Shown: positions 44,805-55,930, numbered from the stretch's first letter. The stretch is DNA of 64,000 bases from Doryteuthis pealeii (GCA_023376005.1 CM042157.1:55447287-55511286), one strand, 5' to 3'. Program-made: numbers and translations. Notes: generated by a model from the sequence alone, not told the origin.

Positions 44805-45394
44805 GATATATATATATATATGGAGATAAAGATGAGACACTTTTCATATATATAGTATTCAACAACCCCCCCCAAAAAAAGACAGTTGACATAAAAAAAT
44901 TATAAGGACAATTAATTGAAGTTAGGTCAATTTATGATATTTGGTGGGGTATCCATTAGTATCATATGCAGTAGTTTTTTTTCTTGTGACCATGAACTTC
45001 TTTTTGATGATAATTTCCAGTTTTATAATTTTTGAGGAAGCATTAATTGATGAATGTTGGTGATTCAATTTCTTTGCAATATCATGAAGTGACAGTTCAC
45101 AATCATTGTATGGCACAATTTGAACTTTTTCAAATGGAAGATAACTGATTACTAACCATTTGCAAAGGGATAATCACAAATTAGAATCAAGGAAAAGACA
45201 AATTCTAAGAAATTTGATATTTTTTGGTATTTCTGAGAATTTTCTTTTTAGAAAATTATGACTTTTCGCTATAAGGAAACTTTGACGACAATAATCAAGG
45301 AAAATAATCACTTCCTTTGTGTGTTTAAGCCAATCTTTCTCATTTCCTTTTACTTCAGTGCGCACCTGTAGAGTAATTAAATCTCTGGCTGGTT

Positions 45395-45665
45395 GGTTGG
45401 TTGGTTGGTTTTTACAAAACGTCAACCCTTGTTGGGTTATTTTATACCAAAGACATTTTTTTCTATTCATGCTTGAAGGGTATTCAAAAAATTTTTAATC
45501 TCAATCTTTTTTTAACACATCTTTTTAAAACTCATTTTTTCGATAACCCATAGATGGGACCCTAACAGGTACTACCACTCCAGGTTAGAGTGGACCTGGG
45601 AGTAATGGTGATGAAAGTATACTCCACACTCCTAGAGCTTCAGAATTGGAACTTCATCATTAAAT
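45395..45665 (+). repeat. (GGTT)n, SINE-C-like tail and dispersed family H
   Basis: GGTTGGTTGGTTGGTT, AACGTCAACCCTTGTTGGGT, then family H: GGGACCCTAACAGGTACTAC, CACTCCAGGTTAGAGTGGAC and CTAGAGCTTCAGAATTGGAA. Family H recurs at 48090-48275, 50455-50950 and, shorter, at 11270-11345 and 29185-29250. Confidence 0.5.
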
Positions 45666-45880
45666 ATTATGGGATGCACTTTGAATTTCAATAAGATAAA
45701 ATTAACTATAAAATTGTAAAATAGGCAAATAATGAAGAAGTTCTTGAAATTTGCATTTATTATTAAGATATTTCAATATATTTTATATTTAAGTATGCTT
45801 GTGTGAAATTTATGTTTAATGTGCCTTAGCACAATTCCTAAATTAATCTTTTCTTAAAATCTTTTGTTCTTTTTTCCAGG

Positions 45881-45966
45881 GTGTACTAGTACGTGTTGGC
45901 ACACCAGTTGATCAATGCTGATTTAAGTCATTGAAGTCTCATCATAATTTGTGGCAATGATAAAGG
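45881..45966 (+). other. Possible small exon (weak)
   Basis: A T-rich tract ending TTCTTTTTTCCAG precedes the segment, and ATAAAG|GTAATT ends it, so acceptor and donor consensus flank about 86 bp. No frame is open throughout in a way that suggests a protein. Splice-like pairs are frequent by chance in AT-rich DNA. Confidence 0.15.
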
Positions 45967-46390
45967 TAATTCCGTTTTTTTCAATGTTTTTTTTTTGTTT
46001 TGTTTTGTTTTTGTTTTGTTTTGTCCAATACTGTATGAGGATTTTTTGGGAAAGAAGCTAAATACTATATATTTACAGTATATCAACTAATATCTTGCAT
46101 TACCATAACATAAGAATTTCTCATTATAGAATACTAAGTCCAATTACCATCGAATTGGCAAGACAAGATGGCAAACAGTTATAACTCAATATGATTCTGA
46201 GATGCCGTAAAGACCACTGCAATGTGGCAGGAGTTATGGAGCCTCAGAGGATCCTACAAACCAAGCAGCCAATCAGGACTCACTCACCCAAATGCATGGG
46301 TGGACTGTTCTGAATTCCTATAAATACCAGTTGTCTTGACACTGGTGCAGTTGTGCTTAGCCAGTCACATTATCCAAACCAATTGTTGAC

Positions 46391-46412
46391 TGACTGACTG
46401 ACTGACTGACTG
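46391..46412 (+). repeat. (TGAC)n microsatellite
   Basis: Tandem GACT/TGAC units directly before the tRNA-Ser fragment. Confidence 0.9.
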
Positions 46413-46417
46413 AATGG

Positions 46418-46474
46418 CACTGCGAACAGGATTCGAACCTGTGCGGGAATATCCCATTGGATTTCAAATCCAAT
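46418..46474 (-). pseudogene. tRNA-Ser(UGA) 3' half, pseudogene
   Basis: The minus strand shows the anticodon arm TTGGA-TTTGAAA-TCCAA with anticodon UGA, the long variable arm GGGATATTCCCGC typical of serine tRNAs, the T-arm ACAGG-TTCGAAT-CCTGT and the acceptor 3' strand TCGCAGT. Upstream of the anticodon arm the D-arm and 5' acceptor strand are missing, replaced by unrelated sequence (46475-46495), so it cannot fold into a tRNA. It is either a truncated pseudogene or the head of an otherwise lost SINE. Confidence 0.75.
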
Positions 46475-46704
46475 ACTCATTATTCTGTAGTAAAATAAAG
46501 TCACATTGTATTTTATACATAAATAAGTTTGTTTGTTTTTATTAAACTGCTGGGTGTGTCAGAAATACCTACTACATTTTAAACTATCACCTGTATGGTA
46601 CAAGTGAATTTAGGTAAGTGGCAATGGTAGCTCTATCTAATGTTTGAGGAGGAAAGGAGGAGGAGCTCTCAAAGTAGTTTTGACTGATTAGAAGAGAGTC
46701 ACTT

Positions 46705-46910
46705 TGGTTTGAATTGAGTTTTCCTTTTCCAAACGGGTTGCCATACCAAGTTATAGAGCCCAATTTGCCTTACTATTCATCCTTAGCTGGACGGAGAATA
46801 ATTGGATTCATTCCTTTCCCAAAGGTATTAGCGCTACATGAAATGTAAACAGCCACATCCAGCATTTGACCTCATCTCACCATGTCATCTGTGAGATAAC
46901 ACAAGGTGAA
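46705..46910 (-). mobile_element. SINE family B copy
   Basis: Plus strand shows GGTTTGAATTGAGTTTTCCT, ATTCATCCTTAGCTGGACGG, TTCCCAAAGGTATTAGCGCT and ACATCCAGCATTTGACCTC in reverse order of the family. Confidence 0.5.
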
Positions 46911-47329
46911 ACTTTTATTCCCCCCCCCCAAGTCAAACTGCCCTAGATGAGAGACATGTCTCGCCCAGTCACCGCGTCATTCCAAACTGATCCCACACTC
47001 TCATCTCTCACTCTTCTTCTTCCACATTTCGCCACGCAACATCTCTCGAACAGTAATAAAATGCCATGTCATGTTGTGCTGACTTATCCTAGAAACTTTC
47101 CATGCTAAACTACACATAACTCTTACATTTCTGGCCTCCTCCACTCTCCCTATAATGTTATAATGATGTGCAGACATAGTTGAGAACATGTCATGTGACA
47201 ACTAAAAGACAATTTCTAATCTGACTATTCAATTTGGGGGCACAACACAAAAATGAATTGCCAGAAGTTGAAATTTTAAATACTTATATGACTGCTAATA
47301 ATATGTACAGATATAGTTGATAACAGGTT

Positions 47330-47480
47330 AAGTATTTATCCAACCTGTTCACCATTGGTAGGATGTGACACAAGGCTGCAAATATGGGGTATTCAGCAAG
47401 GATCAGACTCCTATTCAGTAATGATGGATCTGCAAGACTAGCTTGCCAACCATTAAACATTGATGGGGCACCCTAGTTGA
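47330..47480 (-). mobile_element. SINE family D copy
   Basis: Plus strand: GTATTTATCCAACCTGTTCA, GGTAGGATGTGACACAAGG (tail), AAGGATCAGACTCCTATTCA (B-box area), AGACTAGCTTGCCAACCATT (A-box area), GGGGCACC. Confidence 0.55.
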
Positions 47481-48089
47481 TAACAGGTTACGTGATAATT
47501 AAATCAATTAAAGAGCCAATCATAATTCAGCAGTTTTTCTTTTTCACTGATACACAATCAGCAGTCACAGCCTAAACAATTCAACATTTGAAAACTTCAA
47601 AAGCTTATGTTAAAATGACAAATACTACAATGTTTGGTTCCCACAAATATATACATTTTTATTGTCCAAGAAACACATTAATGATATTGAAGATTTTGAT
47701 TTCCTTTGAAGATTGACAAACCAAAGTACAATCTAGAAGAGTTGATATTTTCTCTTTTGTTTTCTTTGTTCATAGTCAGTGCAAATTATATGAATATATA
47801 TGTGTTAACAAATTGAAGTTATTCTTTTATTTACATTGTATTTTGATTTTAAATGTACCGGGAATCCTGCTACCTGGAAAACTGGACAATGGATATCCTT
47901 ACATATTCTAAGATTTTCTTAACTCTATAAATTATATGGTTTCTAGTAATGAATAATAATAATCCTTATTAATGATGATCCTTAGTAAACAAGTATAGCT
48001 TCAAGTAGCTATCTTTAATACAATTTGCACACAGTTATATGGTATCAAGTATTCCTATCCAATACAAATAATTTTCAAACAGATCTACT

Positions 48090-48275
48090 TAACCCATAGA
48101 TGAAACACTAACAGATACTACTCCACTAGATCAGAGTAGACCTGAGAGTAATGACAATGAAGGGGTGATTACATAATGTCCAGAACTCCAGAATTGGAGC
48201 TTCACCACTGAATGTAGTTTAATGCCATACCCCTTTGTTTGGTGGGGGGGTCTTACCCCTTGGGAGAAGATGCTG
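48090..48275 (+). repeat. Dispersed repeat, family H
   Basis: CATAGATGAAACACTAACAG, TCAGAGTAGACCTGAGAGTA, CCAGAATTGGAGCTTCACCA, then a G run and CTTACCCCTTGGGAGAAGA. Confidence 0.5.
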
Positions 48276-48530
48276 TCAATATATATATATTTTTTGGTGG
48301 GGGAGACATAGAGAGAAGATCAATCCCTAGATATTTTATAATGTTTGTAACTTGGAAGGTTAATAATTCTATGAACACTGAATTTATTTAGACAAAAAAA
48401 AATCTTACAAAGGGCTACATTTTGGTGAGTACTGGATTTACAACCAATGTTTCATATGACTGAATGATTCTTTAATACTTTTAGTTGTAAGTCAAATAAT
48501 TGGTTGGCTGGTTGGTGGATTGGTTGGTAT

Positions 48531-49220
48531 TGTGGCGGACTGGAAGTTCTTATTACGACGAACAAAAGTCAAATGACAAAAATTAATAGTTTTCACATGG
48601 GATTGCGCACCCTAGTAAAAGAAGAAAATTAAAATAAAAATTTGTACATTTTCAACCAATCAGAGACGTTCGCGCCTAAAAGGAAATCTATCAAATTGAC
48701 CCCTTTTGGAACCTACCCTCGGACTATAAAAAAACAACTTTTCGGATCCCAACCAGAAAGAAATTATTCTTCTAACCAAATCCACGTCACTTTAAAGTAA
48801 GACAAAGCACATTCACTTATAAGAAGGTATGAACTAATATATATCTGTCTATCTCTCTTTATCAACCTTTTACGAGATCATGTATTATTTGCTACTGACT
48901 GCCGTGTGACTTTGAACTCTTACCCTTTCTTTCTCACTTCATAACTTATAACATATTTTCTTACATGTTATAATGAACTAAAAAAAAAAAAAAACATTTT
49001 GTACACAAGAGTACTGAAAGAACTTTGCTCGGTATTATGCATTACCTTTTGTAAACTTTTTCTCAATACAAGTTGTTTGTTTTAATATTGAGTCTTGTTA
49101 TTTATGCCATGTGCCTGCAGGAATTGAATGTTTTATGGTGTCTTTAAATGTTTGAATATTTCATTGATTATTGACCTTAAACTGGGGACCTTAATACAAA
49201 AACATCAAACAGCCCTTACA
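48531..49220 (+). mobile_element. LTR (Gypsy-like), with adjacent primer-binding-site-like sequence
   Basis: Begins TGTGGCGGAC and ends CCCTTACA (TG...CA), 690 bp. It holds a TATAAAA at 48725 and is followed by TCCACCATAAATTGGTAACCCCGA, cited here only by position 49221-49244. ATTGGTAACCCC resembles the primer-binding region of Gypsy-type elements. Retroviral-like coding sequence and a second LTR are absent. The insertion sits inside a GGTT-run repeat: GTTGGTAT before, and GTAT plus the rest of the host repeat (GCATGTCAACTCTTGTTGGG) after about 49275, so the remaining insert is only about 745 bp. Confidence 0.5.
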
Positions 49221-49347
49221 TCCACCATAAATTGGTAACCCCGATGTGCACTGGATACGACAAACTACCATAGTATTACAGCATGTCAACTCTTGTTGGG
49301 TTATCTTAAGCTGAGGTCACTCTTTTTTGTATCTATATGGTTTCAAG

Positions 49348-49590
49348 TATTCGTTGCCCTGAGTTCAAATCTTGGACATGGTAATTGCATTTCACTTAGC
49401 GCTATTACCCTTGGGAAAGGTATGAATCCTACTCTCCCTCCAGCTATGGGAAAATAGTAGGGCAGACTGGGCTCTTTAACCTTGGTTAGGCAACCAGTCT
49501 AGCAGAAAGAAAACTCTGAATTCAAACCTGTTAAACTCTGCTCAAGAAATTGACCTTGTGTCGCATCCTTCTTGTGCAGAGGGGTTGTAA
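49348..49590 (+). mobile_element. SINE family B copy
   Basis: GAGTTCAAATCTTGGACATG (B box), CACTTAGCGCTATTACCCTT, CAGCTATGGGAAAATAGTAG, AACTCTGAATTCAAACCTGT, tail TTGACCTTGTGTCGCATCCT and AGAGGGGTTGTAAATATA, then (TA)n. It is among the most intact 3' ends. Confidence 0.6.
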
Positions 49591-49689
49591 ATATATATAT
49601 ATATATATATATATGGTTTCAAGTAACAATTTCTATTTGATAATAATTTCTTTGTGATATATCAAGAGGTTAGTAGCAAGCATATGGTG

Positions 49690-50340
49690 GCGAAGGGAAA
49701 AAAAACACAGGTTTAAATTTCAACAAATTGTATTAAAAACGAAAAAGGTTGTGGTGTTGGAAATGATGTAGGCAGAAAGTCTGATGTTTAGTGGTCGAGT
49801 TGGTTGTGGTGTTGGTAGTGATGTGATGTTTTGTGGTCAAGGTGTTGATGTTTGGTTGGTAGGAAGTTGGTGGCTAATGGCTGGCAACTGTGTTGACAAT
49901 AGTCAATTTGGTAGTAGTTTGCCCCTTTAAGGCTTTGTCAGTTGTCCCGGTCAGGATAAAAGAGGATGGAGGGGTTGTCAGTGATGTCAGCTGTCTTGGT
50001 GTAGCAGTTAGCTTTTGGGTGCTCACTTCCTGTGTTCTTGACTTGGTTGTCTGTCCCTTTGACTGAGCGTTGGTCTTTCAAAGTCGGGGTTTAAATACAT
50101 TTTCAACTCGAAGGATAGGATCAACTTTAACTTTCTTTATTTTTGCTGAGAATGTCACAGATTGGCCGAAAAATGCAAATTCTAATTTTATCTTGATACA
50201 TTGTTTTCAAGATTTGCACGTGCGTCGATCCTATGCGTACTGAAGGGTTTTCATTTAGTTAAAAGCCACTACTCTGTCAACATCCGGTGGGTGACTTGTT
50301 AACATTTTGAGTTGTTAGTGAGTGGGCATATTGGTTTTAG
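49690..50340. other. G/T-rich unassigned stretch
   Basis: 49740-49920 is GTGGTGTTGG/TTGGTGG-rich low-complexity sequence. 50100-50300 has more CpG (GCACGTGCGTCGATCC, ATGCGTACTGAAGG) and ends AACATCCGGTGGGTGACTTG. It could be part of an old LTR element, but no ends were found. No gene. Confidence 0.35.
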
Positions 50341-50454
50341 TAAATTTTTTGTGAATCAAGAGATATCTTTATTTGTGTATATAACATTTGCATAAAATTA
50401 TATGGTATCAAGTATTCCTATCTAATACTTATAGTTTTAGAAGATCTATTTGAC

Positions 50455-50950
50455 CCTATTTGATCTAGATTGGGACCTTACTGGGTTCTACCACTCCAGT
50501 TTGGAGTGGACTTGTGGGTAATAATGAATGGGTACTCTATAATCCCCAAAGCTCCAGAACTAGAGCTCCACCACCTGATGTGGTTTAGGGTCATACCAAG
50601 GACACATTTTTGGATGGGGGTCTTGCCCCTCTGCAGTTGATATATTCTAGGCCCTGCTAAGAGGTACACCACACTTCTCAGAGTTACAGAACTAGAATTT
50701 CATCATCTCATATAGTTTAAACGATACCAAGGGCATTCTTTTGGGGTGGGGGGTCTTACTCTGCAAGGGGTGCAGTTGACATATTCTAGGTCCTGCCAAG
50801 ACAATAAAAAGATACACCACAATCCCCAGCACTCTAGAACTAGAGCCTCACCACCTGATGTAGTTTGGTGATACCAAACACCTCCCCCCTTTTAGGGGGA
50901 GGGTACCCCTCAGTAATGGAAACATTTGGCATATTTTAGGACCTGCCAAG
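50455..50950 (+). repeat. Family H with local triplication
   Basis: TGGGACCTTACTGGGTTCTA starts the family. A sub-unit of about 115-135 bp (AACTAGAGCTCCACCACCTG, a CATACCAAGG-type segment, a G run, CTGCAGTTGATATATTCTAG) is then repeated three times at about 50555, 50685 and 50830, diverging stepwise. Confidence 0.6.
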
Positions 50951-51304
50951 ATGGCAGTCAAATCATTGAATTAAAACTTGTTCATGATAAATGACAATAT
51001 TCTTTGGAGACTTACAAGTCTTTATCATAGTCATTTTTCAAATATCTCTTGCACATAAATAGTGGTTTAGTGAAACCCAAACTGATAGAATAGAGATAAG
51101 TATATAAACATTCATTGTGCACTTAGAGAATAATGAAAGATTCATGAGACAATTGGTGTCTGTGTGTCTGCTTCTGTATCAAAGACAACAACCTGTAAAT
51201 GATAAAAAAAAAACAACTTTTCTTTCTATGAAAAAGCTTATGAATATACATCTCAGTGAGTATACTCTTGACTCCATCAACTGAAAGAGGTACACATTTT
51301 GATG

Positions 51305-51535
51305 TGTTTGATTTATTTGTTTAAAGGCATGTCAACCTTTGTGAGTTATTTAATGCTAAAGTCATCTTTGTAAAAGAACAGTAGTGGTACTATTTAATCC
51401 TTAGCCAGAGGTATAAGGGGATTCATACCTTTCCCAAGAGTATTAGTCTGAAAGTGAATGTAATAGCATGACCAGAGTTCAAACATGCTATAATATCACA
51501 ATCACGGCCCAGCACCTTACACCCAAGAACCCCTC
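51305..51535 (-). mobile_element. SINE family C copy
   Basis: Plus strand: GGCATGTCAACCTTTGTGAG, AGAACAGTAGTGGTACTATT, TCATACCTTTCCCAAGAGTA, GTCTGAAAGTGAATGTAATA and CAATCACGGCCCAGCACCTT. It gives the uninterrupted target needed to recognise the nested insertion at 53.8 kb. Confidence 0.6.
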
Positions 51536-51788
51536 CCCCCCGTATACATCAGTGGTGTGTTTTAAACAAATATGCTGAAGTCAACAGATAACAATGTTAT
51601 AATCTTGCAGGTAGAATTAAAGATAATTAACAACAATTAAAGATAAAATTAATTGCAGCACATTAACTCCAAAATGTCAACTGAATTTCTATTAGTATTT
51701 GTATTCACAATTATTAAATTCTGAACATAACTTTGAAAACAAAATTTAACACTGAAAATGTCAACTGAATTTTTACAAGAGATTTGTA

Positions 51789-52309
51789 CGAGGTGAATCA
51801 AAAAGTATTGCCATTTTCTTTATTTCATGTGAAGTTTTTTTTATTAAACTAAGGCCTACATTGAGACCCTAACGAAAGTCACAGCAAGAATCCAACAAGT
51901 AAGACCCAACTTCTACATGACAATGATCACATGACAAACGAGAAAATTGCCTCATTCGGATGGACAACTTTACCGCATCCTCCATACTCACCAGATTTAG
52001 CGCCTTCAGACTATCATCTCTTCGTCCCATGAAAGAGGGTTTGAGAGGCAAACATTATTCCAGAAACGGGGATGTGGAATCTGTAGGGAAGAAGTGGCTC
52101 AAAGAACAGTCAACAGAATTTTACAGGGCAGGGGTACATGCTCTCATTCAAAGGTGGAACATTGCTATTGAGAGAAATGGTGACTATGTGAAGAAATAGG
52201 GATGTGATCCACAGAGGACCAGCTTCATTTTGATGTATGATAACATGTTTCTGTGTTGGTAATTATACCTGTCCTAAACAAAATGGCAATACTTTTTGAC
52301 TCGCCCTCA
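51789..52309 (+). mobile_element. Mariner-family DNA transposon, internally deleted
   Basis: Inverted ends: left CGAGGTGAATCAAAAAGTAT and TGCCATTTT; right, reversed, TGAGGGCGAGTCAAAAAGTA and TTGCCATTTT. TA flanks both sides (51787-51788 and 52310-52311). At 521 bp it is well below the usual 1.3 kb. The coding remnant reads EKIASFGWTTL, HPPYSPDLAPSDYHLF (with the third catalytic Asp), a one-base deletion near 52024, then MKEGLRGKHYSRNGDV and RWNIAIERNGDYVKK to a stop at 52200. The DNA-binding N-terminus and first catalytic residues are gone, so it is inactive, though ends suitable for trans-mobilisation remain. Confidence 0.88.
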
Positions 52310-52724
52310 TATCTACAATTAACATACAAGTGTAACTTTGAAAACAAAATTTAACAAATTCAAAAAATGTTATACCATTGAATTATAATAATTTCTATTT
52401 ACATTAAATGTTGATGCCATCTTTTAAGAACCATGATAATTTAATTTAACTGAAACTTTTTTGAAAATTAAATATTTGTTGTAGGTAAAAAAAGTTGGGG
52501 ATATTATGTGTATTTGCTCACTTTCTCTTTAACTAAAGCAGCAGCAGCTGAATGTTATACATACTTCCTGACTAAAATCAGTCCTAAATTCTTTCCATAT
52601 TTCATCAAAATGTGTCATTTTATTGAGAAAAGAAATTACTGCAAATTGAATTTTGTATATCAGGGATAGAAAATTTCAAAGACAAATGTCTGCTTATAAT
52701 TTTAAAATGTTTCTTACAATAGAT

Positions 52725-52870
52725 AAGTATTTACCCAACCTATTTACCACGGGTAGGATGTGACACAAGGTCATAAGTATGGAGCATTCAGCTAGGATCA
52801 AACTCACTATTCAGAAATAATGGATTTGTAAGACTAGCTTGCTAACCATTACACTACAATGGGACATCCT
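52725..52870 (-). mobile_element. tRNA-derived SINE, family D (reference copy)
   Basis: Minus strand: TGTCCCATTGTAGTGTAATG and GTTAGCAAGCTAGTC (A box), GTGAGTTTGATCCTAGCTGA (B box), then ACCTTGTGTCACATCCTACC and AATAGGTTGGGTAAATACTT. The last part is the same tail as in family B. Length about 145 bp. Confidence 0.6.
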
Positions 52871-53227
52871 ATTTATTACAATAGGTGTAAATTCACAGAG
52901 TCTTCATCAAGTCTTTTATTATACAATTGAAATAAATAATACATTAAACTTAATAAAAAAAGATATTTTAAATTTTGTATGAAATATCTTTTATTGGGTA
53001 AGCAATGTATACCTTACTTATTAGGGATACATGCCACTGGTATACACTGACAATATTTTATTTTTAGATTTTACCAAGCTTTACTTTGTATGAGGCAGAG
53101 GCCTTGGATTGCTTATGGTATCTGTTATTCATAAGTGGTTACTCATCCAAGCACTGTGCACACTTAACTTCAATGATTTATTGGAAACTAATACTTTAAA
53201 CATGACTTAATTAAAGGTGATTTATAT

Positions 53228-53322
53228 GTGAATACTGTATGCTATTTTGAACAAATCTTGGAAGCATACCCTACAAAACAGCTGTTGCACAGCCACTTGT
53301 CTCCCATCTCACAGACCCTTTG
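53228..53322 (+). pseudogene. LINE reverse-transcriptase fragment
   Basis: Two frames joined by a shift give LYAILNKSWK and TKQLLHSHLSPISQTL. This is the block missing from the 42.6-kb remnant (between HPTK and AGHCW), so it is from the same LINE group but another copy. Confidence 0.7.
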
Positions 53323-53761
53323 AGCCCTGAGCTCCTATGCCTAAATTTAACCTCTGTCATTTGAATGTGATCTCCGCACTGCTAAACTGGTGTTATAATG
53401 TGGGGGAAAATAAAAGATATCCTCAAGTGATTCCCAAGTTGTTCCAGACTCAAACAGTGAGAATGCCATCCAGCCCATCAACCAAATACCAATAACTCTG
53501 ATCCAGTCTTGAGAAATAAAACAGGAGAATAGAAGAAGATAAGTACATTCCAATTACTATTAACATGTCATCACTCCTTTCAAATCAGACCTGCTACATT
53601 ACACCTGCAGGAAGGAAGCCTTCTGGGTGGGGGTGCCAAAATTAACTCATTTCTGGGGTGCCTCAGGTACATAGCAATTCAGAAAACAGGTTACTTCAAA
53701 TGGAATATTCCATATCTGAGGTAGAGATTTCCAAAGGTAAATGCCTACTTACAAGTTTCAA

Positions 53762-54262
53762 GGTTTGGTTTGGTTTCTTTGGTTAATGGTATATCATCCT
53801 TTGTAGGTTATTTAATACCAAAGCCATCCTTGTAGAAGAACAGTAAAAGTAAAATTGTCGGGGTGGCCTAAAGTCAGTATCAGCCAGACCACGAGGGAGT
53901 CTATCCCCTTTTACTAGCGCTAGACCAGTGAGACTGTTCTTGCTAAGGTGAAGCACCACACCTACCATCAGCTCCTCACTTAACCATACAGACCCCTGTG
54001 CTACTTATGTGCTGAGTTGGCAAGGGTAGATATCAAACTCGGAACCTTGTTGTTCCTAGACAGACGCTCTACTGACTGAGCTAAACTGGCCCTAGTAGTG
54101 GTACTATTTAACTTAAAGCAGAAAGGATGAGGGTTTCATACCTTTCCAAAGGGTATTAGTCCAAAAGTGAATGTAATAGCGCAACTCGATTTCAAACTCA
54201 CTTACTACAATGTCTCAGTCCAGCACATTAGACACTATGGCACAGGGATCTCCCCATTAGTT
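53762..54262 (-). mobile_element. SINE family C split by a SINE-A insertion
   Basis: Left part 53762-53845 (TTTGGTTTCTTTGGTTAATG to GAAGAACAGTA). Right part 54094-54262 (AGTAGTGGTACTATTTAAC to GACACTATGGCACAGGGATC). Joining them restores the family C order seen at 51305-51535. Confidence 0.75.
53846..54093 (-). mobile_element. tRNA-derived SINE, family A, nested in family C
   Basis: Minus strand head GGGCCAGTTTAGCTCAGTCA, then GTAGAGCGTCTGTCTAGGAA and GGTTCCGAGTTTGATATC (B box), ending GGCCACCCCGACAATTTTA. AGTA at 53842-53845 is repeated at 54094-54097 as a short target-site duplication. Family A was therefore active after this family C copy inserted. Confidence 0.75.
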
Positions 54263-54269
54263 TCAAATG

Positions 54270-54970
54270 TTCATCACAATATAGCAAGAAGGATGAGGGG
54301 TCATTATAAATTCAATGAGTCTCAGTAAAGTGTTTTATGATACAGCTGAAATAGATAATACATTAAACTTAATGTATAAAGATATTTTTTTTAATTTTGT
54401 AGGGATTGCCCCTTTAGATGAGGAGGCAGATACTGCTTTTGGGTAAGCCTACCTCACTCAACACAAATAACAGGGTAGAGAGGTTGTTCTGTATTTTCTT
54501 TTATTGAAAAAAAAAAAGAAAAGGAAATCCAGGTAGACCTCCACTTATCTGACAACCTATAATCCATTTCCGTTATGAATTTGGCAATGATTTCACATTT
54601 TCCAGTCACTGCACCAATCTGATGCTCATTGTTTGTGTTGCAGATCTGTCCACCTGTTTGCTAATTCTTATAAACATAGCCAAGTGATTTCTGCTTGTTT
54701 TATTGCAGTTGTTAATATAATTTGCTTTTATTTAACCCCAGTTATGGCTCCAGTAAAATAAACAATGTGCAATGCATACTGTAGACTGAAAACATTGCAC
54801 ATTATTGATTAAGGATAAAGTTGAATTTACAATAAACAAAACTGGACATTGGTGAGTCAGTAAAAAGCTTCTGTGAGTTTTACATCATTGGTTCTTCCTG
54901 TTGCATAGGCTAAACTCGAGTTGTAGTAAAAGTCATTAGTAGTAGTTGTTGTTAGTTCAGAAACAACATA
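54270..54970. other. Unassigned stretch with family D/C fragments
   Basis: 54290-54420 resembles 52895-52990 (AATAATACATTAAACTTAAT, AAAGATATTTTTTTTAATTT, GTCTTCATC-like start), so another dispersed repeat is present. No gene or RNA feature was seen. Confidence 0.4.
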
Positions 54971-55452
54971 TGCAAGTTGTATAGTCACAAGGGGGCTGTT
55001 TATTTCTTTCTAGGCACATGGGTTCTTTTTTCAGAGAAAAGGAGAGAGAGAGAAGGAGAGAGAGAAAGGGTAAGGTCAAATTATTCTATCGTAAATCATG
55101 TTCGGTACTACTATGCGAAGCCCATACGGGGGAACCTGGGAAGCCCTGTCTGCCTTCCATGAAAACCCAGCCGAAAAAGGCAGATTTTTTTCTTCTTCTG
55201 TTTCTTGTCCCTGTGTGCAAGGTCACTCAACTTCCACTTCCGGTCAAAACCCGGAACTTCCGTTTTTATTTTTAAATCTAATTCCGAGGTTATTGGTAGG
55301 TCAATTGCTGGTACTCCATTGAGTGTTTACTCTTCTAAACTTTAACCTTTATTCTTATTTCTTTTTCTTCTCTTTCTCCAGAAATCTGAACACCGTCCTC
55401 CTTTCAATCCCCAAATTCCCCATAGACCACAATAATTACGCTACACTTCCAC

Positions 55453-55930
55453 TGGTTGATTGATTGATTGATTGATTTTAATGGCATGTCAACCCATCGA
55501 GATAATGTAAGCAAGGTGACTCCTTTGTTTAAAAAATTACTTGATTTGGCATTTAAAGTAAAGTTGTCAGGGTGGCCTAAAGTCAGTATCAGCCATAAAG
55601 CGAGGGTGTCTATCCCCTTTTCACTAACGCTAGACCAAGGGGATTGTTCATGCGTCTGAGGTGAAGTGCCACACCTACAATCAGCTCCTTACTTTACCAC
55701 ACAGATTCCTGTGCCACTCATACTCTGATTTGGTGTGGGCTGGTATCAAACAAGGAACCTTGTGGTTTCTAGTTGGACACTCTACCGACTGAGTTAAAAT
55801 GATGACCTGAAAAGGGTTGATATGTCATAAAACAAAACATTCAACAAACCAACAACTACTGTTCTTCTACAAGGATGGGTTTAGCATTAAATAACCCATG
55901 AAGATTGAAATGCTATAAAGAAAAGAATCC
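55453..55930. mobile_element. Nested SINE region: family A inside a (GATT)n/SINE-C-like repeat
   Basis: GATTGATTGATTGATTGATT and TAATGGCATGTCAACCCATC open a SINE-C-like repeat. Family A in reverse occupies 55558-55800 (GGTGGCCTAAAGTCAGTATC to ACTCTACCGACTGAGTTAAA). After it come AAAGGGTTGATATGTCATAA and, at 55860-55930, another family C tail in plus orientation (AAATAACCCATGAAGATTGA). Confidence 0.55.
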
